Shown: positions 7,544 through 14,414 of the stretch, piece after piece
How positions within the stretch are numbered: position 1 is the first letter of the stretch
Layout of the letters: each line of letters begins with the position of its first letter
DNA from: CAYFKJ01 sp964401845
GTDB taxonomy: Bacteria > Pseudomonadota > Alphaproteobacteria > UBA2966
DNA: 16,327 bases
Assembly (NCBI GenBank): GCA_964401845.1
Contig: CAYOAD010000081.1
Coordinates: 1 to 16,327 of the forward strand
Direction: 5' to 3'
Notes under the pieces: generated by a model
What the model was told of the DNA's origin: nothing
Database searches by the model: none
The model's input: the letters and a program-made list of their open reading frames with translations, nothing else
Position numbers and translations under genes: made by a program

Positions 7544-8560
7544 ATGATCGGCACAACGGGTATCCTGGCGGTGCTCTACGAATTGCCCGACGGTTTCAGC
7601 TACGGCGCCGCTACCATTATTCTGGCCATCATGTTTGCCTGCGGTCTGTTGCGCCTGCTGTTCATACCGGCGGCGATTACCTGCCTCGGCATACTCGTGA
7701 CTTCCAACGCCGCCATGTATCTGGCGGGAAGCTCCGCATTCGTCTTCGTCAACGCCAACTACGTCCTGGTATCCGCCTCCATCATCGGTCTCGCCTACAC
7801 CATGATTTTGGAATGGAAGGAACGCAGCGCCTTCGAGTTCAAACTGGAACTCAAGAAGGAAAAGAAGGTCAGCGACGCGATGCTGCGCAATTTCCTGCCC
7901 GAACGGATCGTCGACCGGCTGAAGGACGGCGAGGAAACCATCGCCGAAGCCGTCGGCGAGGCCACGGTCCTGTTTGCCGATCTTGTCGGCTTCACGTCGC
8001 TCACCAACCGTTTGGCGCCGGGCCACCTGGTTGAAATCCTCAGCGACATCTTCATGAAGCTGGACGAAATCGCCGAGCAAAAGGGCGTCGAAAAAGTCAA
8101 GACCATCGGTGACAATTACATGGCGGTAGGGGGCGTCAGAAATCCCTCCCCGGACAGCGCTGAGTCCGTCGTGGAGTTCGCCATCGAAGCCCTCAACGCC
8201 ATCGACCAGTACGCAGCCGACAACGGCTTGCCCCTCAAAATGAGAGTGGGCATCGCGACCGGCGCGGTGGTCTCGGGCGTCATCGGTACCAAAGTGCCGG
8301 CCTTCGATCTCTGGGGCGAGACCGTCAACCTGGCCAGCCGATTGGAATCGGAGGGCACCGAGAACTGCATTCAGGTGTCGGAAGCCACCTACTGGCGGCT
8401 TCAACACCTCTATGAGTTCGAGGACAAGGGCGAACTCATCCTCAAGGGCGGTATCAGCGCACGGGTTTATGTCCTCAAGGGACGCAAGCTATTGACCCGG
8501 CACGACGAGCCGGCGGCCGCCGACGTAAGATCCCGGCCCAGGCTGCGCACTGTCGAGTAG
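7544..8560 (+). CDS. Adenylate cyclase catalytic part (class III), downstream of the in-frame stop
   Basis: This 338-residue open frame begins at an ATG within TM3 and holds the rest of the cyclase. TM3-TM6 occupy about residues 1-90, a charged coiled linker (EWKERSAFEFKLELKKEKK) follows, then the helix RNFLPERIVDRLKDGEE that commonly precedes cyclase domains, and the catalytic domain (about 138-315). All key residues are present: metal-binding Asp146 (LFADLVGFTSL) and Asp190 (KTIGDNYMAVGG), adenine-selecting Lys186 and Asp255 (FDLWGETVNLASRLE), and transition-state Asn262 and Arg266. By these residues it is an adenylate rather than a guanylate cyclase. The ATG has no good ribosome binding site (GGCCTGACCGCG precedes it), so independent translation would be inefficient. 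The gene converges on the acyl-CoA ligase gene with 6 nt between stop codons. Confidence 0.85.
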   Translation: MIGTTGILAVLYELPDGFSYGAATIILAIMFACGLLRLLFIPAAITCLGILVTSNAAMYLAGSSAFVFVNANYVLVSASIIGLAYTMILEWKERSAFEFKLELKKEKKVSDAMLRNFLPERIVDRLKDGEETIAEAVGEATVLFADLVGFTSLTNRLAPGHLVEILSDIFMKLDEIAEQKGVEKVKTIGDNYMAVGGVRNPSPDSAESVVEFAIEALNAIDQYAADNGLPLKMRVGIATGAVVSGVIGTKVPAFDLWGETVNLASRLESEGTENCIQVSEATYWRLQHLYEFEDKGELILKGGISARVYVLKGRKLLTRHDEPAAADVRSRPRLRTVE

Positions 8561-8566
8561 GCGCAC

Positions 8567-10288
8567 TCAGGCGTCAGCCGGTTTCTCGCCCACCGTTTCG
8601 CCCTTGGCCTTGGCGGCTTCGTAGGCCGCTTTCTCCTCCGCCACCAGTTCCTTCTTGGAGAGCTTGCCGATCATCGTCTTGGGCAGCTCGTCACGGAATT
8701 CGATGTGACGCGGGATGGCGTGCTTGGCGAGCTTGTCCTTGAGGAACGCCTTCAGTTCGTCGTCATTGAGGCTTTGGCCATCCTTCAGTTTGATGAAGGC
8801 CTTGACGGTCTGTCCGAGGTAGTCGTCGGAGACGCCGATGGCCGTCACCTCCTCGATCGCCGGGTGCTGGTAAATCGCTTCCTCGACGTGGCGCGGGAAA
8901 ACGTTGAAACCGCCGACCAGCACCAGGTCCTTCATGCGGTCGATGATGAAGGTGTAGCCTTCGTCATCCATGTGGCCGACGTCACCGGTGTGCAGCAGGC
9001 CGTCGATGATGGTTTCGGCGGTGGCTTCCTCGCGCCCCCAATAACCCATCATCACTTGCGGCCCCTTGATGCAGATCTCGCCGTCCTCGCCCTGACTGAC
9101 CACGCGGTGGGGATCCTCGCGGTCGGTAATAACAATGCTGGTGCCGGGGACGGGCAGGCCGATGGAGGCTTCTTTGCTGACGCCCACAATCGGATTGGCC
9201 GTGGCGATGGGTGAGGATTCCGTCAGCCCGTAACCCTCGACCAGTTTGCAGCCCGAGAGTTTCTCGAAGTTCTGTTTGACCTCCACCGGCAGCGGCGCGC
9301 CACCGGAAAGGCAGTACTTGATCGACGAAAGATCGTAGTCGGATAGTTTCGGATAGTTGTTGATCGCCGTGTACATGGTCGGCACGCCGTGGAACAGCGT
9401 CGGTTTCTTGTTGGTGATGTCCTTCAGCACCGGTTCGATCTCGAAGCGTGGATGCATGATGATCTCGGCGCCCGCCGAAATCGACAGGTTCATCACGACC
9501 GTCATGGCGAAGACGTGGAAGAACGGCAGCACGGCCATCACGCGCTCCTTGCCTTCCTCCATACCCTCGAACCACGACTCGCCCTGCAGGGTATTGGCGT
9601 AGATGTTGGTATGGCTGAGCATCGCGCCTTTGGAAACGCCCGTGGTGCCGCCGGTGTACTGCAGCACCGCGATGTCCTTGTCGGGATCAACCTCCTGGGG
9701 CGTGTAGGCGCCGTCGTTGTTGATCAACTGGGCGAAGGCGACGTGGGCGCTGTCATTGGGCACGCTGGCGATGTCGCCGCGCTTGAACAGCGGAAAGAGC
9801 AGGCTCTTGGGGAACGGCAGGACCTCGGGCATGGTGCCGATGATCAGGGTCTTGACCCGGCTCTGCTCCAGCATGGCCTTCATTTTCGGATAGAGCACCT
9901 TGAGGTTCAACGTCACCATGATGTCGGTGTGCGAATCCTCGATCTGGTGCAGCAATTCCTGTTCGGAGTAGAGCGGGCTGTAGTTCACCACCGTTCCGCC
10001 GGCCTTGAGGATGCCGTAATACGAAATGACGAACTGCGGGCAGTTCGGCAGGAACAGGCCCACTTTGATGCCCTTGCCGACGCCGAGACGCTGGAAACCG
10101 GCCGCGGCGCGGTCCACCAGGTGCCCCATTTCGGCATAGGTGTACTTCTTGCCAAGAAAGTCGAGGATGTTGTTCGATGGAAAGCGGTGCACCGCATCAT
10201 CCATCAATGTCCAGACCGGCTTACCGGTAAACTCCTGATCCCATTTGATATTTTCAGGGTATTTGTTCAGCCACAAGGCGTCGTTCAT
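8567..10288 (-). CDS. fadD: Long-chain fatty-acid--CoA ligase (AMP-forming)
   Basis: This 573-residue acyl-adenylate-forming enzyme activates a carboxylic acid, probably a long-chain fatty acid, with ATP and CoA to feed beta-oxidation. The P-loop-like motif YTGGTTGVSKGAM is at 211-223, EGYGLTESSP at 351-360, and LLHTGD at 431-436. The FACS-type signature DRMKDLVLVGGFNVFPRHVEE begins at 450, and the catalytic Lys in PKTMIGK is Lys542. I chose the ATG at 10288 rather than the one at 10351 because GGGAGGA lies 4 nt upstream and the product MNDALWLNKYPENIKW starts like other FadD proteins. The C-terminus is a charged Ala/Glu/Lys tail. It follows the crotonase gene on the same strand after a 244-nt gap containing two hairpins, so it may have its own promoter. 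Chain-length specificity is not visible in the sequence. Confidence 0.93.
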   Translation of the reverse strand: MNDALWLNKYPENIKWDQEFTGKPVWTLMDDAVHRFPSNNILDFLGKKYTYAEMGHLVDRAAAGFQRLGVGKGIKVGLFLPNCPQFVISYYGILKAGGTVVNYSPLYSEQELLHQIEDSHTDIMVTLNLKVLYPKMKAMLEQSRVKTLIIGTMPEVLPFPKSLLFPLFKRGDIASVPNDSAHVAFAQLINNDGAYTPQEVDPDKDIAVLQYTGGTTGVSKGAMLSHTNIYANTLQGESWFEGMEEGKERVMAVLPFFHVFAMTVVMNLSISAGAEIIMHPRFEIEPVLKDITNKKPTLFHGVPTMYTAINNYPKLSDYDLSSIKYCLSGGAPLPVEVKQNFEKLSGCKLVEGYGLTESSPIATANPIVGVSKEASIGLPVPGTSIVITDREDPHRVVSQGEDGEICIKGPQVMMGYWGREEATAETIIDGLLHTGDVGHMDDEGYTFIIDRMKDLVLVGGFNVFPRHVEEAIYQHPAIEEVTAIGVSDDYLGQTVKAFIKLKDGQSLNDDELKAFLKDKLAKHAIPRHIEFRDELPKTMIGKLSKKELVAEEKAAYEAAKAKGETVGEKPADA

Positions 10289-10292
10289 CGCG

Positions 10293-10299
10293 TCCTCCC
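10293..10299 (-). promoter_or_regulatory. Ribosome binding site deciding the fadD start
   Basis: GGGAGGA lies 4 nt before the ATG at 10288, a near-ideal Shine-Dalgarno. The upstream in-frame ATG at 10351 has nothing comparable. Confidence 0.75.
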
Positions 10300-10326
10300 A
10301 TGCCGACAATTTGTTTGCGGACGATG

Positions 10327-10342
10327 TTATCGTTAACGGGAT
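10327..10342 (-). promoter_or_regulatory. Possible degenerate operator upstream of fadD
   Basis: The 13-mer TTATCGTTAACGG (10327-10339) matches 10 of 13 bases of the left part of the strong operator at 12478-12501 (TTGACGTTAACGT), including the shared 8-bp palindrome CGTTAACG. It lies about 40 nt before the fadD ATG, where a repressor site would be expected. The right half is poorly conserved, so this may be chance. Confidence 0.25.
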
Positions 10343-10431
10343 CAGGCACACGTGCGCGCCCCCCCGCTTGTTTTGCCGGTATGCTACAGCGACTGGGGTT
10401 ATTTCGCTAGGGCGCTTTCCATTCGAACGTA

Positions 10432-10460
10432 ACCGCCTCGCCTCATATTTTCGAGGCGGT
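10432..10460. repeat. Inverted repeat (9-bp stem) between the crotonase and fadD genes
   Basis: ACCGCCTCG (10432-10440) pairs perfectly with CGAGGCGGT (10452-10460) across an 11-nt AT-rich loop. No T tract follows on either strand. It could be a T-less terminator for the crotonase message, an RNA-stabilising hairpin or a binding site. Confidence 0.55.
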
Positions 10461-10481
10461 ACAATGTGTTAGCGGCTTTTA

Positions 10482-10506
10482 GTGTTTCAATGAAAACTTG
10501 AAACAC
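10482..10506. repeat. Second inverted repeat (9-bp stem) in the same gap
   Basis: GTGTTTCAA (10482-10490) pairs perfectly with TTGAAACAC (10498-10506) across a 7-nt loop, TGAAAAC. It lies 26 nt past the crotonase stop on the minus strand. It is followed there only by TAAAAGCC, so an intrinsic terminator is doubtful. Confidence 0.55.
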
Positions 10507-10532
10507 CGTGTTTGGCGATGATTTAAAGCGGT

Positions 10533-11330
10533 TTACTTGCCCTGGAATTTAGCTGGGCGTTTTTCAAGAAAGGCGGCGACGCCCTCCTGGAAATCATCCG
10601 CGGAGGCGGAATCGGCGAAGCACTCCAGTTCCATATCCAGTTGCTCGTTAAGCGAATTGCCCAACGACGCATGAATCAGCTTCTTTGTGTTGGCGTAGGC
10701 CCGGGTGGGTCCCGCCGCCAGGCGTTCGGCCAGCTTCATGGTTTCTGCGTCCAAATCGTCGGCCGGCACGACGCGGTTGACGATGCCTAGGGCCAAGGCT
10801 TCCTTGGCATCAAAGCGGTCACCCAGCAACGCGATCTCCATGGCCTTCTTTGTTCCGACCAGGCGCGGCAGGGAATAAGTCGACGAGCCGTCCGGGCTGG
10901 TGCCGATTAGGCTGTAGGCCAGGGTAAAAACCGCATTGTCGGCGCTGACGGTCAGGTCGCAGGCGCCGGCCAGGCTGAAACCGAAACCGGCGACGGCGCC
11001 GCGCGTACTGGCGATAATGGGTTTGGGCATGCGCCGCATGCACTGCATAGCCGGATGAATGGCGCCGATGAAGCGGCGGAACATGGCGCGGCGGCCGTCG
11101 CTGTCCAATGAACGGGCCGGCGTGAAGGCGTTGATGTCGCCGCCCGCGCAAAAATGATCGCCGGCGCCCTTGACGATGACACACCGGATGGAATCGTCGG
11201 CCTCGATGCTCTCGACCGCCTCGGTGTAGGCCACCGCCAGTTCGCCGTCGAGGGCGTTGAGGAATTTCGGCCGGTTGAGAATGACCGTGGTCACCGCGCC
11301 ATCGCGCTCCATCAATACGGTATCGCTCAT
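10533..11330 (-). CDS. Crotonase-family protein, PaaG/isomerase-like (annotatable as enoyl-CoA hydratase/isomerase)
   Basis: This 265-residue crotonase-fold protein is expected to act on a CoA thioester. The oxyanion-hole and CoA-binding pieces are present: DHFCAGGDINAF (58-69) and RGAVAGFGFSLAGACDL (110-126). The C-terminal helices are normal (LGDRFDAKEALALGIVNRVV). The two glutamates used by classical enoyl-CoA hydratases (rat Glu144 and Glu164) are replaced by Asp125 (GACD) and Tyr139 (LAYSLIG). Instead it has Asp147 in GTSPDGSSTYSLPRLVG, the position of the catalytic Asp of PaaG-type isomerases. So I infer a double-bond isomerase or another reaction rather than standard hydration. The ATG at 11330 has GGAG 7 nt upstream. 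The gene follows the metallo-beta-lactamase-fold gene after 29 nt, so both are probably one operon. Confidence 0.88.
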   Translation of the reverse strand: MSDTVLMERDGAVTTVILNRPKFLNALDGELAVAYTEAVESIEADDSIRCVIVKGAGDHFCAGGDINAFTPARSLDSDGRRAMFRRFIGAIHPAMQCMRRMPKPIIASTRGAVAGFGFSLAGACDLTVSADNAVFTLAYSLIGTSPDGSSTYSLPRLVGTKKAMEIALLGDRFDAKEALALGIVNRVVPADDLDAETMKLAERLAAGPTRAYANTKKLIHASLGNSLNEQLDMELECFADSASADDFQEGVAAFLEKRPAKFQGK

Positions 11331-11359
11331 GTCGCTCTCCAGTTGGTCAGATTTGAGTG

Positions 11360-12472
11360 TCAGGCGGCGGCGCCGGTCTTCATGACGGTTCGATACCGGA
11401 AGATGCCCTTGGCGTCGATATCGCGAACCATGCGGCCTTCGTTGATCAGTTTGTGGGCGTGGGCCAGCGCCTCGGCCATGGCCATGAAAATACTTTGCCC
11501 CTTCAGGGGACGCTTGAACAGCAGCGGCAGCGTTTCATAGACGCTCATCGGCGTCTGGCAATGTTCAATCAGGATTTCGCAGCGCTCGTCATGATGGGCG
11601 ATCAATTCGTCGATCCGCTCATGCAGGCCGTAGAAGGGCTTGCCGTGGGCCGGCAGCACCAAAGTGTCCTTGGGCAAGCTCTTGAACGTCGCCAGCGACG
11701 TTACGTATTCGGTTAGCGGATCGGCATCGGGCTCGCTGGGGTAAACGCCGATGATCGGGCTGATGCGCGGCAACACCTGGTCGCCGGCGATAAGCACGCC
11801 TTTTTCCGCCGAGTAATGGCAGATGTGCTCCGGCGCATGGCCCAGCCCTTCCATGGCGCGCCAGTCGGAGCCTGCGAATTTTTCGACGTCACCGTCCTGG
11901 ATGCGCCGGTAGCCGAAGGGCAGTTCGTAAACGCCCTTGGCGAAATTGCCGTATCCGGCGGTGCGGAAAACCTCGACCAGATCTTCGGGCAGGCCCAGTT
12001 GCCGATGGAACTCGATCACCGGTTCGGGTGGCACTTCGCTGGCACTCAACGTCAGCAAGCGCGCCAGGAACCAATCGGAGCGCGACATCGCGACTTCGGC
12101 ATCCCATTTCTCCGTGAACCAGCCGGCCAGGCCGATGTGGTCGGGATGCAGGTGGGTGACATAGACGCGTTTGATCGGCTTCCCGCCCAGCGTTTTGTCC
12201 ACCACGGTCTGCCACAGGCCCTGAATCTCGCGCGTGTTCAGGCCGGTATCGATGACGCTCCAGCTGTCACCGTCGTCCGCCAGCCACAAGTTGATGTGGT
12301 TGAGGTCGAGCGGTAATGGCATGCGCACCCAGTAAAGGCCGGGTGCGACCTCCATGGTCTCACCGGGTTCAGGCAGGTCGGCGAACGGATAATCAACGGT
12401 CTGGGACAAGGTCACTCTTTCCGGTCGTGTAAGGGTGATTGCGGGCGCCCGGTATGGCGCGACAACAGCCAT
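11360..12472 (-). CDS. Metallo-beta-lactamase-fold hydrolase
   Basis: This 370-residue protein of the MBL-fold superfamily, which mostly contains hydrolases of thioesters, lactones and phosphodiesters, has a full metal site. The residues are THLHPDH (106-112: His107, His109, Asp111, His112), His212 in GHAPEH, Asp231 in LIAGDQVLPRISP and His276 in LPAHGKP. A C-terminal winged-helix-like region follows (about 285-365). No signal peptide is visible, so it is probably cytoplasmic. The ATG at 12472 lacks a good ribosome binding site and lies only 5 nt from a 24-bp operator. The in-frame GTG at 12415, with GGAAAGA just upstream, is a reasonable alternative start that keeps the conserved domain intact. 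Its place between an acyl-CoA dehydrogenase and a crotonase suggests an acyl-CoA or other ester substrate, but that is inference. No specific activity can be assigned. Confidence 0.87.
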   Translation of the reverse strand: MAVVAPYRAPAITLTRPERVTLSQTVDYPFADLPEPGETMEVAPGLYWVRMPLPLDLNHINLWLADDGDSWSVIDTGLNTREIQGLWQTVVDKTLGGKPIKRVYVTHLHPDHIGLAGWFTEKWDAEVAMSRSDWFLARLLTLSASEVPPEPVIEFHRQLGLPEDLVEVFRTAGYGNFAKGVYELPFGYRRIQDGDVEKFAGSDWRAMEGLGHAPEHICHYSAEKGVLIAGDQVLPRISPIIGVYPSEPDADPLTEYVTSLATFKSLPKDTLVLPAHGKPFYGLHERIDELIAHHDERCEILIEHCQTPMSVYETLPLLFKRPLKGQSIFMAMAEALAHAHKLINEGRMVRDIDAKGIFRYRTVMKTGAAA

Positions 12473-12477
12473 GGTAG

Positions 12478-12501
12478 CTTGACGTTAACGTAAACGTCAA
12501 G
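12478..12501. promoter_or_regulatory. 24-bp palindromic operator upstream of the MBL-crotonase operon
   Basis: CTTGACGTT (12478-12486) and AACGTCAAG (12493-12501) are perfect inverted repeats flanking AACGTA. Only the A/A pair at 12487/12492 breaks full symmetry over 24 bp. It lies in the 53-nt gap between the dehydrogenase stop and the MBL start. Two overlapping 16-bp near-palindromes (12479-12494 and 12485-12500), each one mismatch from TTGACGTTAACGTCAA, can be read inside it. From memory, ACGT-ACGT dyads of this kind resemble sites of MerR-family LiuR-type regulators of acyl-CoA catabolism. That assignment is inference, and no regulator gene is in the window. Confidence 0.7.
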
Positions 12502-12525
12502 TTGGCTCGGTATCGGGTGTCCGCT

Positions 12526-14319
12526 TTAGCCCGCCATTTGCTCCACATCGATGGCGAAGGTGGCGTCGGCGCCGCCGGTCACGGGACCGGTGAGAGCGGC
12601 GACCATGGGCAACTGCTGCTCAGCGTAGAACCGGGCCGTAGCGATCTTGGCCTCCAGGAATCCGGCATCGCCGTCGCCCGCATCCAGCCGCCGCCTGGCC
12701 GCCAGGGCGGAAACGCCCATCATCCAGCCGCCCGACACCAAGCCGAACATGCGGAGATAGTTCGTGGCGCCGACCCCCGGAGCGCGGGGGTCTTCACCGC
12801 CGCCGCAGGCGTACCAATCGGTCGCTTCGGCCAGAGCCTTTCGGGCCGTCGTAAGACGGGTGCCGATCGCCGCCAGGTCATCGCCGCCCGCCGCCAGCTC
12901 ACCCTCGACAGCTTCGATTTCGGCGAAAAACTTGTTGACGGTCTCGCCGCCGGCAAGCGGCAGCTTGCGCCCGACCAGATCCAGGGCCTGAATGCCGTTG
13001 GTGCCTTCGTAGATCGGCGCGATGCGGGCGTCGCGGTAATACTGCGCCGCGCCGGTTTCCTCGATAAAGCCCATACCGCCGTGGATTTGCACGCCCAACG
13101 AAGCGACGTCGACGCCGATGTCGGTGCTCCAGGCCTTGACGATGGGCGTCAGCAGCGCGACGCGGTCGTCGGCTTCCTGACGCACCGTTTCGTCGTCGGC
13201 GTGGGCGGCGATATCGTTCTGCGCGCCCACGTGATAGGCCACCGCCCGGCTCGCCTCGGTCAGCGCTTTCATCGTCATCAGCATGTGCCGCACGTCTGCA
13301 TGATGGATGATGGCCGCGCCCTTGGGCCCGCCGACGGCGCGGCCCTGAACGCGTTCCTTGGCGTAGGCCAGGGCGTGCTGGTAGGCGCGCTCCGCAATCG
13401 CCACGCCCTCCATTCCAACGCCGAAGCGGGCGTTGTTCATCATCGTGAACATGCAGCGCATGCCACCGTTCTCGGGTCCCACCAGGTAACCGACCGCGCC
13501 CTCGTTGTCGCCGTAGGACATCACCGCCGTAGGACTGGCGTGAATACCCAGTTTTTGTTCGAGGGATACACAACGCAGATCGTTGCGCTCACCCAGGCTG
13601 CCGTCTTCGTTAATCAGGAACTTGGGTACGATGAAGCAGGAAATGCCCTTGGTGCCGCCCGGCGCATCCGGTAGGCGCGCCAGCACGAGGTGGATGATGT
13701 TTTCCGAGAGCTCGTGTTCGCCCCAGGTGATGAATATCTTGGTGCCCTTGATGAGGTAGCTGCCGTCGGCCCGGGGCTCCGCCTTGGTGCGGACGGCACC
13801 GACGTCGGAGCCGGCCTGCGGTTCCGTGAGGTTCATTGTGCCCGACCATTCGCCGCTGATCATTCTCTCGAGATAGGTCGCCTTCTGCTCGGGCGTACCG
13901 TGGTGGCTGATCAGGTCGATGCTGCCCTGGGACAGCAGCGGCAACAGGCTGTAGGACATGTTCGACGACGCCAGCATCTCGTTGACCGGCACGCTCAAGC
14001 TCCAGGGCAGGCCTTGACCGCCGTACTCGGGGTCGAGCGCCAGGCCGCACCAGCCGCCTTCGACGAACTGGGCATGAGCTTCGGCAAAACCGTCGGGATT
14101 GACGACGACGCCGTTCTCCAGCCGGCTGCCCTGCTCGTCGCCGGGCTTGTTGAGCGGCGAGAGCACGTTGGCGGCCAGTTTTCCGGCCTCCTCCAACACG
14201 GCGTCGACAAGGTCCGGCGTGGCTTCACCAAATCCGGGCAGTGCGTTGATTTCATCGAGCTTGGCGATTTCATCGAGAACGAAGCGCATCTCGCGCAGGG
14301 GGGCGGCGTACTCGGTCAT
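12526..14319 (-). CDS. Acyl-CoA dehydrogenase, large DmdC/AcdH type
   Basis: This 597-residue FAD-dependent acyl-CoA dehydrogenase introduces the alpha,beta double bond into an acyl-CoA and passes electrons to ETF. It belongs to the long subgroup of about 600 residues, which includes methylmercaptopropionyl-CoA dehydrogenase DmdC and long-chain dehydrogenases. These have an extra N-terminal segment and an extra C-terminal domain (here about 470-597). The FAD and substrate motif LTEPQAGSDVGAVRT is at 164-178 and KIFITWGEHEL at 194-204. QIHGGMGF is at 411-418, and the catalytic base is Glu438 in IYEGTNGIQALDL. The ATG at 14319 has GGAGG 8 nt upstream, and the gene reads divergently from the Sua5 gene. 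It is followed after 53 nt by the MBL gene, with an operator in between, so the two may be separately controlled. The substrate is not decided by the sequence. Confidence 0.94.
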   Translation of the reverse strand: MTEYAAPLREMRFVLDEIAKLDEINALPGFGEATPDLVDAVLEEAGKLAANVLSPLNKPGDEQGSRLENGVVVNPDGFAEAHAQFVEGGWCGLALDPEYGGQGLPWSLSVPVNEMLASSNMSYSLLPLLSQGSIDLISHHGTPEQKATYLERMISGEWSGTMNLTEPQAGSDVGAVRTKAEPRADGSYLIKGTKIFITWGEHELSENIIHLVLARLPDAPGGTKGISCFIVPKFLINEDGSLGERNDLRCVSLEQKLGIHASPTAVMSYGDNEGAVGYLVGPENGGMRCMFTMMNNARFGVGMEGVAIAERAYQHALAYAKERVQGRAVGGPKGAAIIHHADVRHMLMTMKALTEASRAVAYHVGAQNDIAAHADDETVRQEADDRVALLTPIVKAWSTDIGVDVASLGVQIHGGMGFIEETGAAQYYRDARIAPIYEGTNGIQALDLVGRKLPLAGGETVNKFFAEIEAVEGELAAGGDDLAAIGTRLTTARKALAEATDWYACGGGEDPRAPGVGATNYLRMFGLVSGGWMMGVSALAARRRLDAGDGDAGFLEAKIATARFYAEQQLPMVAALTGPVTGGADATFAIDVEQMAG

Positions 14320-14344
14320 TTTGGGGGCCTCCGGACAGCGGCGA

Positions 14345-14373
14345 TTATCCTAAATCTGAAACAGTGGTAATAT
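14345..14373 (+). promoter_or_regulatory. Weak promoter candidate for the Sua5 gene
   Basis: TTATCC (14345-14350) and TAATAT (14368-14373) are separated by 17 nt in the divergent gap between the dehydrogenase and Sua5 genes. Both hexamers match the consensus only partly. If it is used, transcription would begin near 14380, after the GTG at 14364, which favours the TTG start at 14415. Confidence 0.25.
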
Positions 14374-14414
14374 CGCACCTCACCCGGCGCAAGCAAGTAC
14401 GCGGATCAATTCCC

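Larger units (their letters stand above)
7274..8560 (+). pseudogene. Class III adenylate cyclase gene interrupted by an in-frame TGA
   Basis: The frame opening at ATG 7274 (AAGGTG ribosome binding site 5 nt upstream) encodes two membrane segments, meets TGA at 7514-7516, and continues in the same frame, with no further stop, to TAG at 8558-8560. Read through, it would be a typical protein of about 428 residues: six TM helices, a charged linker and a C-terminal class III nucleotidyl cyclase domain making cAMP from ATP. The stop falls at the edge of TM3 (FVR-stop-SQLILGL), where one base change from Trp (TGG) or Arg (CGA) would explain it. There is no frameshift and the downstream part shows no decay. 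So this is either a recent nonsense mutation, a sequencing or assembly error, or a gene expressed by readthrough or reinitiation. Confidence 0.8.

Noticed and set aside
7514..7560. TGA in the cyclase gene as a selenocysteine codon
   Set aside because: The following 40 nt show no convincing SECIS-like hairpin, cyclases are not known selenoproteins, and a Trp or Arg codon fits the TM3 border better. TGA is used as a normal stop elsewhere in the window.
10432..10460. Standard intrinsic terminator
   Set aside because: The stem is good but neither strand has a following T tract, so it is listed only as an inverted repeat.
12502..13674. Plus-strand open frame (390 codons) opposite the acyl-CoA dehydrogenase
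   Set aside because: It is a GC-driven shadow with no recognisable domain; the minus-strand dehydrogenase has all family motifs.
8567..14319. A DMSP-type dmdB-dmdC-dmdD set
   Set aside because: The ligase, large dehydrogenase and crotonase suggest it. However, DmdD needs both crotonase glutamates, which are missing here, and the ligase looks like an ordinary long-chain FadD. Only the DmdC-like length of the dehydrogenase remains, which is shared with other acyl-CoA dehydrogenases.
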